Assembly (NCBI RefSeq): GCF_000800015.1
Contig: NZ_JUGR01000001.1
Location: 2,356,001 to 2,420,000, forward strand
Reading direction: 5' to 3'
Source of the DNA: Terriglobus sp. TAA 43
GTDB taxonomy: Bacteria > Acidobacteriota > Terriglobia > Terriglobales > Acidobacteriaceae
DNA: 64,000 nucleotides
Part shown: in pieces, positions 53,316 to 62,952 of the stretch
Layout: each line of letters begins with the position of its first letter
Position numbering within the stretch: position 1 is the stretch's first letter
Position numbers and translations under genes: made by a program
The notes under the pieces: model-generated
What the model was told of the DNA's origin: nothing
Databases searched by the model: none
Seen by the model: only the letters and a program-made list of their open reading frames with translations

Positions 53316-54437
53316 ATGAAGTCTCGCATTCTTTCCGTAGCCGCGATGGTAGCGGTTCTTTCGCCGGCAAGCCTGGCATTCGCTCAGCAGCCCCAGGACC
53401 AGCCCGGTAGCATCCACGGCCACGTGCAGAACGCCGCAGGCTCGGCCCAGAACACTGGTGACGTGAAGCTGACGACCGACCGCACCAGCACCGACGACAA
53501 GACCCGCAAGTACGAGTACAGCTTCCCCCTCGATGCGAACGGCGACTACAAGGGCTCGGGCATCAAGCCGGGCAAGTACGTCCTCTTCTACATCGTGAAG
53601 GGCGCCACGGTGGACTACATCGCCGACGTGGAGATCAAGGCCGGCCAGGACACCGCACAGAACGACGACATGACCCGCGAAGAGTTCCTGAAGGCCATGA
53701 CGCCGGAGCAGAAGAAGCAGCTCGAGGAGTTCAAGAAGGCCAACGCCGCAACCGTTGCTGCCAACAAGACCGTCGCCAACCTGAACACCCTGCTGACTGG
53801 CGCGCGTGACGACGAGAAGGCTGGCAAGTACGACGACGCCATCGCCAAGATGACCCAGGCCACCCAGCAGAAACCGGACGAAGCCATCCTGTGGCTGGAA
53901 CTTGGCAATGCTCAGCTCGGTGCCAAGAAGTTCGACGATGCCGCAACCAGCCTGCAGAAAGCAGCAGACACCAACGCGGCATCCAAGAAGCCGAACCCAT
54001 CCATTTCCGGCAGCGCCTACAACAACCTGGGCCAGGCCCTGGTTGGCGCCAAGAAGCCGAACGACGCACTTGCCGCCTACGACAAGGCTGCTGCTGCTGA
54101 ACCGGCCAAGGCTGGCGTGTACTACTACAACGAAGCCGCCGTGCTCTACAACAGTGGCAACCACGAACAGTCCGCACAGGCTGCCGACAAGGCAATCGCT
54201 GCTGACCCGACCAAGGCTGAGGCCTACTACATCAAGGGTCAGAGCCTGATCGACAAGGCAACGCTGAACGCGAAGACGCAGAAGATGGAAGCTCCGGACG
54301 GCTGCCTGGATGCTTACCTGAAGTATCTGGAACTGGCTCCAAGCGGTCCCCACGCCGCCGACGTGCAGGGCATTGTCGCCGCTTTCGACCAGAAGCAGGT
54401 CGCGGACTTCAAGGCCAACAAGGGCAAGAAGAAGTAA
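53316..54437 (+). CDS. Exported tetratricopeptide-repeat protein
   Basis: A 373-aa protein with a signal peptide ending at LAFAQ. Residues about 30-110 look like a carboxypeptidase regulatory-like beta domain (YSFPLDANGDYKGSGIKPGK), a coiled stretch follows, and at least four TPR units span about 165-340 (for example DDAIAKMTQATQQKPDEAI and PNDALAAYDKAAAAEPAKA). The tail is Lys-rich. AAGGAG sits ten bases before the ATG, and codons are strongly biased (Lys almost all AAG, Asp mostly GAC), which suggests high expression. A protein-interaction scaffold outside the cytoplasm is likely. Confidence 0.85.
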   Translation: MKSRILSVAAMVAVLSPASLAFAQQPQDQPGSIHGHVQNAAGSAQNTGDVKLTTDRTSTDDKTRKYEYSFPLDANGDYKGSGIKPGKYVLFYIVKGATVDYIADVEIKAGQDTAQNDDMTREEFLKAMTPEQKKQLEEFKKANAATVAANKTVANLNTLLTGARDDEKAGKYDDAIAKMTQATQQKPDEAILWLELGNAQLGAKKFDDAATSLQKAADTNAASKKPNPSISGSAYNNLGQALVGAKKPNDALAAYDKAAAAEPAKAGVYYYNEAAVLYNSGNHEQSAQAADKAIAADPTKAEAYYIKGQSLIDKATLNAKTQKMEAPDGCLDAYLKYLELAPSGPHAADVQGIVAAFDQKQVADFKANKGKKK

Positions 54438-54457
54438 CTGCCAGAACAAGCAGGAAG

Positions 54458-54490
54458 CGGCCTCGGTACATCCGGGGCCGTTTTCTTTTG
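54458..54490 (+). terminator. Intrinsic terminator
   Basis: A 9-bp stem (54458-54466 with 54472-54480, one G-U pair) followed by TTTTCTTTTG lies 20 bases after the TPR gene stop, a classic factor-independent terminator. Confidence 0.88.
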
Positions 54491-54550
54491 CGGGATAAGG
54501 TTAGTTATCGCGGCATCGTTCTCGAGGCTGCGATAATCTAAGCGACTATC

Positions 54551-54928
54551 ATGCGCTTGTTCCGCGCCACCTTCGCCGCTTTCGCAGGTGCCTTTCTGGC
54601 ACTTGCGCTTTACCTTGCCTGGTTCTTCCAGATCACACATCACGACACGCCGTGGGACGGTGCGCCGGCCAGCTTCATCACCCTCACGTCTGTTGTCGCA
54701 GCAGTCTTCGGATTACTGGGCGGATGGGTAGCAGCACGCATCTCCCCGGAAACCTCACGCGGGTCGGCAGAGGGTGCGGCAGGATTCATGGCGTTGGCGG
54801 CGCTGTTCGCCGAAACCCATACCCCCGGACAACACCACTACGCGCAGATGGTAGCGCTGTTGGTGATGGCGCCAGTCGCATTTTTCTTTGGCCGTCTCTG
54901 TGAGCATAGAGCCGCAGCGCGCAACTGA
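54551..54928 (+). CDS. Membrane protein of unknown function, 125 aa
   Basis: A small integral membrane protein with four helices: FAAFAGAFLALALYLAWFF, ITLTSVVAAVFGLLGGWVAA, AAGFMALAALFAE and QMVALLVMAPVAFFFGRL. A short loop with HHDTPWDG follows the first helix. No family is recognised. It lies 48 bases before the Tat-exported GH79-like gene and could be co-transcribed with it. Confidence 0.7.
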   Translation: MRLFRATFAAFAGAFLALALYLAWFFQITHHDTPWDGAPASFITLTSVVAAVFGLLGGWVAARISPETSRGSAEGAAGFMALAALFAETHTPGQHHYAQMVALLVMAPVAFFFGRLCEHRAAARN

Positions 54929-54975
54929 TATCACCGGCATTCCTCACTGCGTGACCAACTTGGTAGGCTGTCGGC

Positions 54976-56520
54976 ATGCGTTTGTTTTCCCGGCGTGACT
55001 TTGTTCTGACTGGCTCCGCGACTGCTGCTTTTCTGCCGACACTCCTGCGCGCACAAACTCCAGATGCGATCCCAACCGCGACACTGAGGGTTGGCACCGA
55101 AGTTGGCGCGAAGGTTCCCTCAGACTTCATCGGCCTCTCGTACGAGAGCATGCAGTTGGAGGATCCATCGTTCTTCTCGCCTGAGAACATCAGCCTGGTA
55201 CAGCAATTCCGCAATCTCGCCAGTAAGGGAGTGCTTCGGCTTGGTGGCAATACAAGCGAGTTCAGCTGGTGGAAAGCGACGGACAGCGCAACCGCACCTG
55301 CACGATCGGAATCGCCTTGGAAGGCGGAAAGCGAACCTTCAACAGCAACCGTGTTCGCGATTACACCCAAGGCCGTCGACAACCTGGATGGTTTCCTGAA
55401 GGCCACTGGCTGGAACTGCATCTACGGCCTGAACCTTGGCTATGGAACGTCCGAAGCGGATGTGGCCGAAGCAACGTATGTGATGAAGCGTCTCGGACCG
55501 CGTTTGCAATACTTCCAGCTTGGCAACGAGGTCGACCAGTTCAAAGGACATCTACGTGATCCGCAAACGTGGAATGTCGGTGCATACCTGGACGAGTGGC
55601 TGAAGATTGCTCGTGCTGTGCAGAAGGCTCTGCCCGAGGCGAAGTTCGGTATGCCGGATGTGGCTGCGGACATGACATGGCTGGCGCAGATCGCCGATCG
55701 TTGGGGAGCTATCGAAGACAAGCCCAACGTAGTAACGCTCAGCCACCACTACTACTGGAGCGGGCCGCCATCGAACCCGGACGCAACGATAGAGAATCTG
55801 CTGAAGCCCGATGCGAAGGTCGCTGAAGATGCTACAGCAGCAAAGGCAGCAGCCACGAAGATCGGCGCGTCTGTGACGTACCGAATGACCGAAGGCAACA
55901 CAGTCTATCGCGGCGGCAAGCCCGGCGTAAGTGATGTGTTCGCCGCGGCGCTCTGGGGTGCCGAGTACCTCTTCCTACTGATGCAGGCGGGTTATTGCGG
56001 TGTCAATCTGCACGGTGGTTCTGGCCATGCGCAGGCAGTCAGTGTCGGCGGAGTGTTTCACGGCGAGGCGCTCATGAAAGATTCCACGGTGCCTCACCCC
56101 AAGCCTTTCTATACTCCCATCGCCAACGAAGGCACGCTGGCTGGCGCAGGTGTGGATGGCAAGCTGAGCAACAAGTTCCTGCTGGAGCCCGTGGGATACG
56201 GTATGAAGTTTGCCGCCGCATTTCAAGGCGTCACCATGCTGCCGGTAACGCTAGATGCAGGCAAAATAAATATCACCGCGTACGCCGGCAAACGCACGGA
56301 TGGCAAGACGATCGTAGCCATTCTGAACAAGGAAGCCGCGACACCGGTTCGCATTACCGCGCCCTACTTCGACACGATTCAGATACTCGTTGCGCCCGCG
56401 CTGGATGCGCACGAGGCGCATGTGAATACCGTAGTAAGCGAGACCAGCAGCCGAAGAACAACAGAAGGCCAGGTGTTTACCCTGCCGCCGCACATGGCGA
56501 CATTGATCGTGCTGCATTGA
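54976..56520 (+). CDS. Tat-exported glycoside hydrolase, GH79-like
   Basis: A 514-aa enzyme with a Tat signal (SRRDFVLTGSATAAFLP). The TIM-barrel part resembles GH79 beta-glucuronidase/heparanase-like proteins: FIGLSYESMQL, GVLRLGGNTSEFSWW, FQLGNEVDQFKGH with the acid/base Glu of the N-E pair, and TYRMTEGNTVYRGG with the probable nucleophile Glu. A beta-sandwich C-domain follows (from about residue 400). Substrate specificity is uncertain. It precedes a GH125 gene by 35 bases and probably acts with it on a glycan. Confidence 0.82.
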   Translation: MRLFSRRDFVLTGSATAAFLPTLLRAQTPDAIPTATLRVGTEVGAKVPSDFIGLSYESMQLEDPSFFSPENISLVQQFRNLASKGVLRLGGNTSEFSWWKATDSATAPARSESPWKAESEPSTATVFAITPKAVDNLDGFLKATGWNCIYGLNLGYGTSEADVAEATYVMKRLGPRLQYFQLGNEVDQFKGHLRDPQTWNVGAYLDEWLKIARAVQKALPEAKFGMPDVAADMTWLAQIADRWGAIEDKPNVVTLSHHYYWSGPPSNPDATIENLLKPDAKVAEDATAAKAAATKIGASVTYRMTEGNTVYRGGKPGVSDVFAAALWGAEYLFLLMQAGYCGVNLHGGSGHAQAVSVGGVFHGEALMKDSTVPHPKPFYTPIANEGTLAGAGVDGKLSNKFLLEPVGYGMKFAAAFQGVTMLPVTLDAGKINITAYAGKRTDGKTIVAILNKEAATPVRITAPYFDTIQILVAPALDAHEAHVNTVVSETSSRRTTEGQVFTLPPHMATLIVLH

Positions 56521-56555
56521 TGCCAAGCGTTGAGGGAAGCAGGTAAGCTGACTGC

Positions 56556-58025
56556 ATGGTTTCGCATGTCGATCGCCGCAGCTTTCTACGTAATTCCGCC
56601 ACGCTTGCCGCAGGAGCACCTTTTATTGCAAAGACAGATCTCCTTGCGCAGTACACGAAGCGCGATCTGACTCAGCGCCCTGCAGAGAGTGAACGGCTGT
56701 TTCGTTCGCAGGCCGTGGAAGATGCGATCGTATCCGTAAGCCGCGGTATCGCCGATCCGCAGTTACGCACCATCTTTGCGAACTGCCTTCCCAATACCCT
56801 GGACACTACAGTGTTTCCCGGCACACGCGACGGCAAGCCGGATACATTCGTGATCACTGGCGACATTGACGCGCTGTGGCTGCGCGATTCTTCCGCACAG
56901 ATGCATCCGTATCTGCAGTTTGCAAAGAGCGATGCGAAGCTGGCGACGGTTATTGAAGGCCTGATCCATCGCCATGCGATGTGCATCTTGCTCGATCCAT
57001 ACGCGAATGCGTTTCGTCGCAATCCGACGGATAAGCCGCTGGATTGGGCCGTGCAAGATGCAACCGATCATAAGCCCGGCGTGGGCGAACGTAAGTGGGA
57101 AGTGGATTCGTTGTGCTACCCCATCCGCCTGGCACATGGGTATTGGAAGTCCACAGGCAGCACAGCAGCATTCGATACCGAATGGATTGCAGCGATGCAG
57201 CTTGTGGTGAAGACTTTCCGCGAGCAGCAACGCCTGCATGATCGTGGACCGTATCACTTTCAACGTCGTGCAGAAAATCCGACGGACTCCGTGATCCTGA
57301 GCGGCTATGGCGCACCGACGAAGCCGAATGGCATGTTGCACTCCATCTTCCGGCCCTCAGACGACGCGTGCACCTATCCGCTCTTTGTTCCTGCAAATCT
57401 GTTTGCGGTGACCGCGTTGAACATGCTGGCAGAGATCGCAAAGGCAATTGGCAATACACAACTTGCAAACGATGCTGCCTCGCTATCAGGTGAAGTTGCC
57501 GTCGCAACGAAGGCGTATGGGCAATTGAAGCATGCTCGCTTTGGTGAGATGTATGCCTATGAAGTGGATGGATTTGGCAACGTGAACTGGATGGATGATG
57601 CCAATGCACCTGGGCTGCTGAGCATTGCGTACCTGACCGGCATTTCGGTGAAGCAGCCGGAGTATCGCAACACGCGGGCTTTTTCGCTGAGCAACAGTAA
57701 TCCCTATTTCTTCAAGGGATCTGCTGCAGAAGGCGTCGGTGGACCGCATGTGGGCATGGATTACATCTGGCCCATGAGCATCACGATGCGTGCATTGACG
57801 AGCACAGAGGATGCGGAAATCCTCAGCTGCCTGAAGATGCTGCGCAACAGCACTGCCGGCACCAACTTCATGCACGAGGCGTTTCACAAGGATGATCCCG
57901 CCAAGTTCACGCGACCGTGGTTTGCATGGGCGAACACACTGTTCGGTGAATTAGTGTTGAAGATTCATACGGAACGGCCTGCGCTTCTACGGCAAAGCTT
58001 CGCCCAAAAGACCACAGCCGCTTGA
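56556..58025 (+). CDS. Tat-exported glycoside hydrolase family 125 (exo-alpha-1,6-mannosidase-like)
   Basis: A 489-aa inverting exo-mannosidase-like enzyme. The Tat signal contains [17 protein letters not shown]. The (alpha/alpha)6-barrel motifs [20 protein letters not shown] (general acid Asp region), [36 protein letters not shown], and [17 protein letters not shown] with the [10 protein letters not shown] end are diagnostic of GH125. With the GH79-like neighbour it points to processing of mannose- and uronate-containing glycans in the periplasm. Confidence 0.92.
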   Translation: MVSHVDRRSFLRNSATLAAGAPFIAKTDLLAQYTKRDLTQRPAESERLFRSQAVEDAIVSVSRGIADPQLRTIFANCLPNTLDTTVFPGTRDGKPDTFVITGDIDALWLRDSSAQMHPYLQFAKSDAKLATVIEGLIHRHAMCILLDPYANAFRRNPTDKPLDWAVQDATDHKPGVGERKWEVDSLCYPIRLAHGYWKSTGSTAAFDTEWIAAMQLVVKTFREQQRLHDRGPYHFQRRAENPTDSVILSGYGAPTKPNGMLHSIFRPSDDACTYPLFVPANLFAVTALNMLAEIAKAIGNTQLANDAASLSGEVAVATKAYGQLKHARFGEMYAYEVDGFGNVNWMDDANAPGLLSIAYLTGISVKQPEYRNTRAFSLSNSNPYFFKGSAAEGVGGPHVGMDYIWPMSITMRALTSTEDAEILSCLKMLRNSTAGTNFMHEAFHKDDPAKFTRPWFAWANTLFGELVLKIHTERPALLRQSFAQKTTAA

Positions 58026-58056
58026 GAAGCTGTGTGGCCGCAGCATACACTTTGGT

Positions 58057-58638
58057 ATGAACCTGAAAGAGCGCCGCGACATTGCCCATCTGCATGGACA
58101 CACGCCGCGTGGCGTTCTCTTCACGCTCGTGGAGATGCGCGGTAGTTCGTCTCATGCTGCAGGGGCGCGTGTTTACACCGTGGAAGATGGCCGAAGAGCG
58201 GGCTCTGCATTGGTCGAAGCAGAATTGCTGCAACGCGCTGATTTATTTGCGAATGCGGATGCGCAGATGCATATCGTCAGCGCTGCCGAAGGCACAGAAG
58301 CATATCTCTTGAAAGAGTCTTCTGAAACGCCCGAGGCTGCGGCTTTAATCGAAGCCTTCAAAGCAACGCTACAAGGCGAAGCGCGTTCGGTGGTCACCGC
58401 CCTTCCTGACACGGGCGTTGCCCTGCTGCGATTTGTCATGGATGCACGCGGAGACGTACTGTTCGCCAGCGAACTGTTAGAGACAGAGGACATTGTGCCC
58501 ATGCGTCGTGTCGCACGGAGTTCTGCTCATGGCACGCTGCACGTACTTACACAGGGACGCATATTTGTGGAGCACATGGAACCAGCAATTTCGGAACGTG
58601 ACATGACAGACGACACACTGCACACGGAGGCGCGATGA
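58057..58638 (+). CDS. XdhC/CoxI N-terminal domain protein, lacking the Rossmann domain
   Basis: A 193-aa protein whose first 60 residues (GVLFTLVEMRGSSSHAAGARVYTVEDG) match the N-terminal domain of XdhC/CoxI, chaperones that insert molybdenum cofactor into xanthine or CO dehydrogenase. The C-terminal Rossmann domain of normal XdhC (total about 250-370 aa) is missing; the rest is not recognised. It overlaps the MocA-like gene by four bases (ATGA), so they are co-translated. No molybdenum dehydrogenase gene is in the window. Confidence 0.75.
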   Translation: MNLKERRDIAHLHGHTPRGVLFTLVEMRGSSSHAAGARVYTVEDGRRAGSALVEAELLQRADLFANADAQMHIVSAAEGTEAYLLKESSETPEAAALIEAFKATLQGEARSVVTALPDTGVALLRFVMDARGDVLFASELLETEDIVPMRRVARSSAHGTLHVLTQGRIFVEHMEPAISERDMTDDTLHTEAR

Positions 58639-59261
58639 GCCGGAGAGTTGCAGCGCTGGTGCTGGCGGCAGGCGCATCCGAACGATTGGGACAACCGAAG
58701 CAGCTTGTGCAGTATCAAGGCGAATGCCTGATGGACCGCGCGATTCGCATGGCGCATGAAGCGGGCGCCTCGCCTGTCTTCGTCGTGCTCGGCGCGGGTT
58801 ATGAGGCGTTTCTGGAAGGGTTGCAGAGCAATCCTTATGAGCCACGCATTCTGATTAACAAGGCGTGGAAACGCGGTATGTCCACTTCCATTGCGCTGGG
58901 TGCCGCTGCAGCGGAACGTGTGGACGCGGACGATCTGCTGGTGCTGACCTGCGACCAGGTGACGGTAACCGCAGAACATCTGCGACGGTTGATGGAAGCT
59001 TCACATCGCGAACACGTGGTCGCTTCACATTATTACGAACGACGTGGCATTCCTGCGCTCTTCCCCGAGTTCAGCTTTCACGCATTGCAGGAACTGACTG
59101 GCGACACGGGAGCGCGCGAGTTATTGCAGGATGACGCCGTTTTAACCGTCCCGCTGCGTGGTGGTGAATTCGACGTGGATACACCAGCAGATCTTGAACG
59201 TCTGCAGGCAATGGAAGCAGACCACTCACACGTTCCCAGCACAATCATGTCGCTGGAGTAA
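58635..59261 (+). CDS. MocA-like molybdopterin nucleotidyltransferase
   Basis: A 208-aa NTP-transferase-fold protein. ALVLAAGASERLGQPKQLVQY is the nucleotide-binding motif shared by MobA and MocA; VLTCDQVTVTAEHLRRL carries the metal-binding Asp, and GIPALFPEFSF and GGEFDVDTPADLERL follow MocA order. MocA makes molybdopterin cytosine dinucleotide for enzymes of the xanthine dehydrogenase family, which fits the XdhC-like partner. The gene begins inside the stop of that partner. Confidence 0.87.
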   Translation: MSRRVAALVLAAGASERLGQPKQLVQYQGECLMDRAIRMAHEAGASPVFVVLGAGYEAFLEGLQSNPYEPRILINKAWKRGMSTSIALGAAAAERVDADDLLVLTCDQVTVTAEHLRRLMEASHREHVVASHYYERRGIPALFPEFSFHALQELTGDTGARELLQDDAVLTVPLRGGEFDVDTPADLERLQAMEADHSHVPSTIMSLE

Positions 59262-59270
59262 TCCAGCGAT

Positions 59271-61031
59271 CTATGGTCTTTGCAGAATATATATTCTGCG
59301 CTGGAACGGCGGTAACCAGGCTGTATAGTCCTGTGGCTGTTCATCAGAAAGCACAAGGCATGCGGGCTCACCCGGCGTGAGTGATCCCTCCGTTTCGCTT
59401 GCAGACAAGAAATAATGCGGGTGCAATGCAGGTGTATGCGGATTCAGAATTTCGCGGCATCCGTGCGGCAGATCGGGCAACGACCACGGGCGAGTATCGA
59501 CCTCCGCGGGGTAATGCACACGCGGATCAATCACCGCACCTGCGCGATCGATCTGCGCCATGCCGTCCATCTGATAGCCCGCTTCAATCTGCAAACGATC
59601 AACGCCCTGCGACTGCAATCGCTGCACCACCTCCACACGTGCACGATGCATGGCGATCCAATCGTGTGTTCCTGTAATCGCAAAGAATGCAAACAGGCCG
59701 AGCAGAACATAACTGATTGCAGGAAGACGAGGTCCAATGCGCTCCTGCGTTAGGCGCAATAGAAACAGGATTCCAAACGCGATGGGCGGCAACAGGTAAC
59801 GATCAATGACAATGCCCCACATGGCGCGCGGACACAGAAGCACGAAATAAGTCGCAAGGAATGGCACGATCAGAATGAGAAGCGGATGCCATGCAATGAC
59901 TTCATTCTGTTTCGGCTCCTTAGGCCTGTTGCTCGCCACAGCAAACGCAAACCACAGTGCAAACGCAACAACGGTGAACGATAGGAGTACGCGTCCCCAT
60001 GGCGCAAGTGGCGATGGCTCGATGCCGAGAGTCCATGCATTGCGATAGCCGAGCATCCCAATCTTGTCGAGAATGTCTCCTGTCCACGGTGCCCAGCCCC
60101 CCTCCACGGCATGCGCAGCAAGGAAGCGAACAACAAGTGTCACTACTACCGTACAGACCGCAACGATGGCGACCTGCGCTGCACGTAATCGCTTCGCGGT
60201 CCATGCTGCGAGCAATGGAACGAGCATGAATAACAGACAGAAAATCGCCGCCGTCATGTTGCCCAAGAGCTCACGGAATGATTTGCCGCTGACAGCGCCC
60301 TGAATGATTCCTTCCGGAACGGAAAGAGGCTGGTGGGCAAACCATCGCATGCTGCCGAGCATGACGGCTGCGGAGAGCAGCCAAAGAGCAACAGCGGTGG
60401 GAACAACACCTCGCTTGCGACGCAGCAGCCACGCTGCGGAAGGCGCCATGACTAGAGGCGACATCCATGCAATCTGTCGCGCCGTAGACCCGACGATGCT
60501 CAACAGGCTCGCTGCAATCAGCCAGCCCAACACATGCCTGTCTTCGTCCGATTGCAGGGCACGCAAGCAGCAGTAGTAGCAAACCAAAATGCTGAACAGG
60601 CCGCTGATGTCCGACATGAATGACACGGACATGGGAAGAAACAGCGGGCACAGGGCCAGCGCGAGTGCTCCGATTGCGGCGTTGCGCCGCGAGAGTCCGC
60701 TGCGGCGAAGGGCAGCTTGCGCAATCCACACCGTTGCGAACGATGTCACAAAATTGGCGAGGCGCACAGCAGTGTACGTGTGGCCAAAGAGATGCGCAAA
60801 GATGCCACCCCATGCAATCTGCCAGCCGATCGTAGCCGTGGCCCATCCATTGTAGGCAAGCCGATGCGTATCTGCGAAGACGAACGCGGACTTCACATAC
60901 GAAAAGTCGTCAATAAGGCCGGACTCAACAAAGGGCCGCGTTAACAGCGCGGCAATCAGCCAGAGCAGGGCGCAAAACAGCCCGTCCCATCGTTCCAATC
61001 CATTTTCTGTTCTAGCGGAGTGCACAGACAT
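59271..61031 (-). CDS. Polytopic membrane protein, GT39/PMT-like glycosyltransferase
   Basis: A 586-aa membrane protein with about 12 helices in the first 440 residues and a soluble periplasmic C-domain. LIDDFSYVKSAFVFADTHRL carries the D-D/E pair near the first loop that acts in GT39 (dolichyl-phosphate mannosyltransferase/ArnT-like) enzymes using polyprenyl-phosphate sugars. The rest is weakly conserved. ATG 61031 is chosen over upstream frame codons. It converges on the MocA-like gene and is divergent from the HD gene by 58 bases. Acceptor unknown. Confidence 0.78.
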   Translation of the reverse strand: MSVHSARTENGLERWDGLFCALLWLIAALLTRPFVESGLIDDFSYVKSAFVFADTHRLAYNGWATATIGWQIAWGGIFAHLFGHTYTAVRLANFVTSFATVWIAQAALRRSGLSRRNAAIGALALALCPLFLPMSVSFMSDISGLFSILVCYYCCLRALQSDEDRHVLGWLIAASLLSIVGSTARQIAWMSPLVMAPSAAWLLRRKRGVVPTAVALWLLSAAVMLGSMRWFAHQPLSVPEGIIQGAVSGKSFRELLGNMTAAIFCLLFMLVPLLAAWTAKRLRAAQVAIVAVCTVVVTLVVRFLAAHAVEGGWAPWTGDILDKIGMLGYRNAWTLGIEPSPLAPWGRVLLSFTVVAFALWFAFAVASNRPKEPKQNEVIAWHPLLILIVPFLATYFVLLCPRAMWGIVIDRYLLPPIAFGILFLLRLTQERIGPRLPAISYVLLGLFAFFAITGTHDWIAMHRARVEVVQRLQSQGVDRLQIEAGYQMDGMAQIDRAGAVIDPRVHYPAEVDTRPWSLPDLPHGCREILNPHTPALHPHYFLSASETEGSLTPGEPACLVLSDEQPQDYTAWLPPFQRRIYILQRP

Positions 61032-61089
61032 CCTGTGGGTGACGTTACCAAACCCTCGTGACAATGGCGAGTGCGTTAGACTCAGCCGC

Positions 61090-61698
61090 ATGTACACACG
61101 CGAACGCGCCTGGGAATTGCTGAATGAATGGACGACCTCACCCAGCCTGATCAAACACGCACTTGCAGTGGAAATATGTACCCGTAGCTATGGAGAACGC
61201 GAGGCGAAACGGTTGGGACTGAATGGCGAAACCGCCACAGAATTTATTGCGAAATACAGTATGGCCGCCCTGCTGCATGATTTTGATTACGACCGTCATC
61301 CATCGTTGGAGGAGCATCCTTTCGTGGGCAATCGGGTGCTAACCGAGCAGGGATGGCCTGAAGAGATCCGGCATGCCATCCTGGCACACGCCTCTTATAC
61401 GGGCGCCGCGCGTGCAAGCCATCTTGACCGCGCACTCTTTGCCTGTGACGAGCTGGCTGGATTTCTTACCGCCTGCGCCCTGGTGAAACCCACGAAGAGT
61501 ATTCACGATGTGGAAGTGGCCAGCGTGAAGAAAAAAATGAAGGACAAGGCCTTTGCGCGTGGGGTGAATCGCGAAGACATTGTCGAAGGTGCAGTGCTAC
61601 TTGGCATTCCGATGGAGGAGCACATTGAAAACTGCCTGCGCGCGATGCAGGCAAACGCGGCCGAGCTTGCGCTGGAGGGCGTAACTGCATCCAACTAA
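61090..61698 (+). CDS. HD-domain phosphohydrolase-like protein
   Basis: A 202-aa metal-dependent hydrolase of the HD/HDIG superfamily. IKHALAVEICTRSY gives the first His, AALLHDFDYDRHPSLEEHP the H-D pair and further His, and ILAHASYTG and DRALFACDELAGFLTACAL later ligands. Such proteins hydrolyse nucleotides or act on tRNA ends. ATG 61090 is chosen because the leader of the open frame is not family-like. It ends three bases before the DNA ligase gene, so the two form an operon. Confidence 0.88.
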   Translation: MYTRERAWELLNEWTTSPSLIKHALAVEICTRSYGEREAKRLGLNGETATEFIAKYSMAALLHDFDYDRHPSLEEHPFVGNRVLTEQGWPEEIRHAILAHASYTGAARASHLDRALFACDELAGFLTACALVKPTKSIHDVEVASVKKKMKDKAFARGVNREDIVEGAVLLGIPMEEHIENCLRAMQANAAELALEGVTASN

Positions 61699-61701
61699 GG
61701 C

Positions 61702-62784
61702 ATGAGCCTGCTTGCACAAGCGCCCGTTCTTCCCATGTTGGCCAAACGCGTGGACTCCATTCCTGAGGATACTCAGCACTGGAGCTTTGAACCGAAGTGG
61801 GATGGATTTCGGGCGCTAGTCTTTCGCGATGGCGACGAACTGTTGATTCAGAGCAGAGATGGCAAGCCACTTGATCGCTACTTCCCGGAACTTCGCGAAC
61901 CGCTCTTGCAACAGTTGCCGCAGCAATGCGTTCTGGATGGCGAAGTCGTCATCGCAATAAAACATGGTCTGGACTTCGATCTGTTATCACTGCGCATTCA
62001 CCCTGCCGCGTCGCGGGTGAAGATGCTCGCCCAGCAGACACCTGCGTCCATCGTTTTCTTTGACATACTCCAGAATGGAGATCACCAACTCCACGATGTT
62101 CCATTTCGGGAGCGGCGCGCGAGGCTGGAGCAAGTGCTTGCGGATGCTAAGCCTCCGATCCACCTGACACCCGCCACACAGGATCGTTCAATAGCAGAAG
62201 ACTGGTTCACCCGCTTTGAAGGTGCCGGGCTGGATGGAGTCATTGCGAAACCACTGGAAGGCGCGTACACGCCAGACAAGCGCACCATGCTCAAGGTGAA
62301 GCATGAACGCGATTGCGATTGCGTCGTAGCAGGTTTCCGATGGCATAAAGATGGAGAGAACGTAGCTGTTGGATCGCTGTTGCTGGGTCTGTATGACGAT
62401 GCGGTGGCGCTGCAACACGTGGGTGTATGTGCAAGCTTCACTGCGACCAAGCGTAAGGAGCTGACAGAGTTCCTCGCACCGTATCGTGAGGATGCGTTAG
62501 CTCATCATCCCTGGAAAAACTGGGCCGATGCCGCAGCGCAAGCGGGTGGCCGCATGCCCGGTGGACAATCGCGATGGAGTGGCGGCAAAGATCTTTCGTG
62601 GGTGCCGCTACGAACTGAGTTGGTAGTAGAAGTCGCGTACGAACATATGCAGGGGGATCGCTTTCGCCATCTTGCACACTTTCGCAGATGGCGGCCAGAC
62701 AAGGCGCCGAAGGACTGCACCTACGCACAACTCGAAACGGTACCACCGGCCGAGCTCATGCAGATCTTTCCCGAACGCACGTGA
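61702..62784 (+). CDS. ligC: ATP-dependent DNA ligase (LigC/LigD-type)
   Basis: A 360-aa DNA ligase with an adenylation domain and OB-fold. Lys32 in FEPKWDGFRAL is the AMP-accepting KxDG motif; VLDGEVV, FFDILQ, GLDGVIAKPLEGAYTPDKRT and MLKVKHERDCDCVV follow as motifs III-V. The size and VEVAYEHMQGDRFRHLAHFRRWRPDK end match LigC proteins of the end-joining type. It lies next to a LigD-type polymerase gene on the other strand, so it probably joins ends in repair. Its stop abuts that of the small lipoprotein gene. Confidence 0.92.
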   Translation: MSLLAQAPVLPMLAKRVDSIPEDTQHWSFEPKWDGFRALVFRDGDELLIQSRDGKPLDRYFPELREPLLQQLPQQCVLDGEVVIAIKHGLDFDLLSLRIHPAASRVKMLAQQTPASIVFFDILQNGDHQLHDVPFRERRARLEQVLADAKPPIHLTPATQDRSIAEDWFTRFEGAGLDGVIAKPLEGAYTPDKRTMLKVKHERDCDCVVAGFRWHKDGENVAVGSLLLGLYDDAVALQHVGVCASFTATKRKELTEFLAPYREDALAHHPWKNWADAAAQAGGRMPGGQSRWSGGKDLSWVPLRTELVVEVAYEHMQGDRFRHLAHFRRWRPDKAPKDCTYAQLETVPPAELMQIFPERT

Positions 62785-62952
62785 TCAACGGTTGCGAAGC
62801 AGGATCCAAAGCACAAGCACTACCACCAGCGTAATGAGGGCACCCCGCTGCCAGAAAAAGAAACCCGTGCGTGTGGAATAGCCCACAACAACACAGCCCG
62901 TAAGCGACATACATCCGAGGAACAACGCTGACAGGACGGCAATCGGCTTCAT
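62785..62952 (-). CDS. Small lipoprotein-like membrane protein, 55 aa
   Basis: A 55-codon frame: signal with lipobox SLTGC (Cys20), then a short loop (VVVGYSTRTGFFFWQR), then a membrane helix (ALITLVVVLVLWILL) with a basic end. Its ATG overlaps the stop of the upstream LigD-type gene in an ATGA arrangement, so translation is coupled. The stop is immediately next to that of ligC. No family is recognised; a role in DNA repair is not implied by the sequence. Confidence 0.6.
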   Translation of the reverse strand: MKPIAVLSALFLGCMSLTGCVVVGYSTRTGFFFWQRGALITLVVVLVLWILLRNR

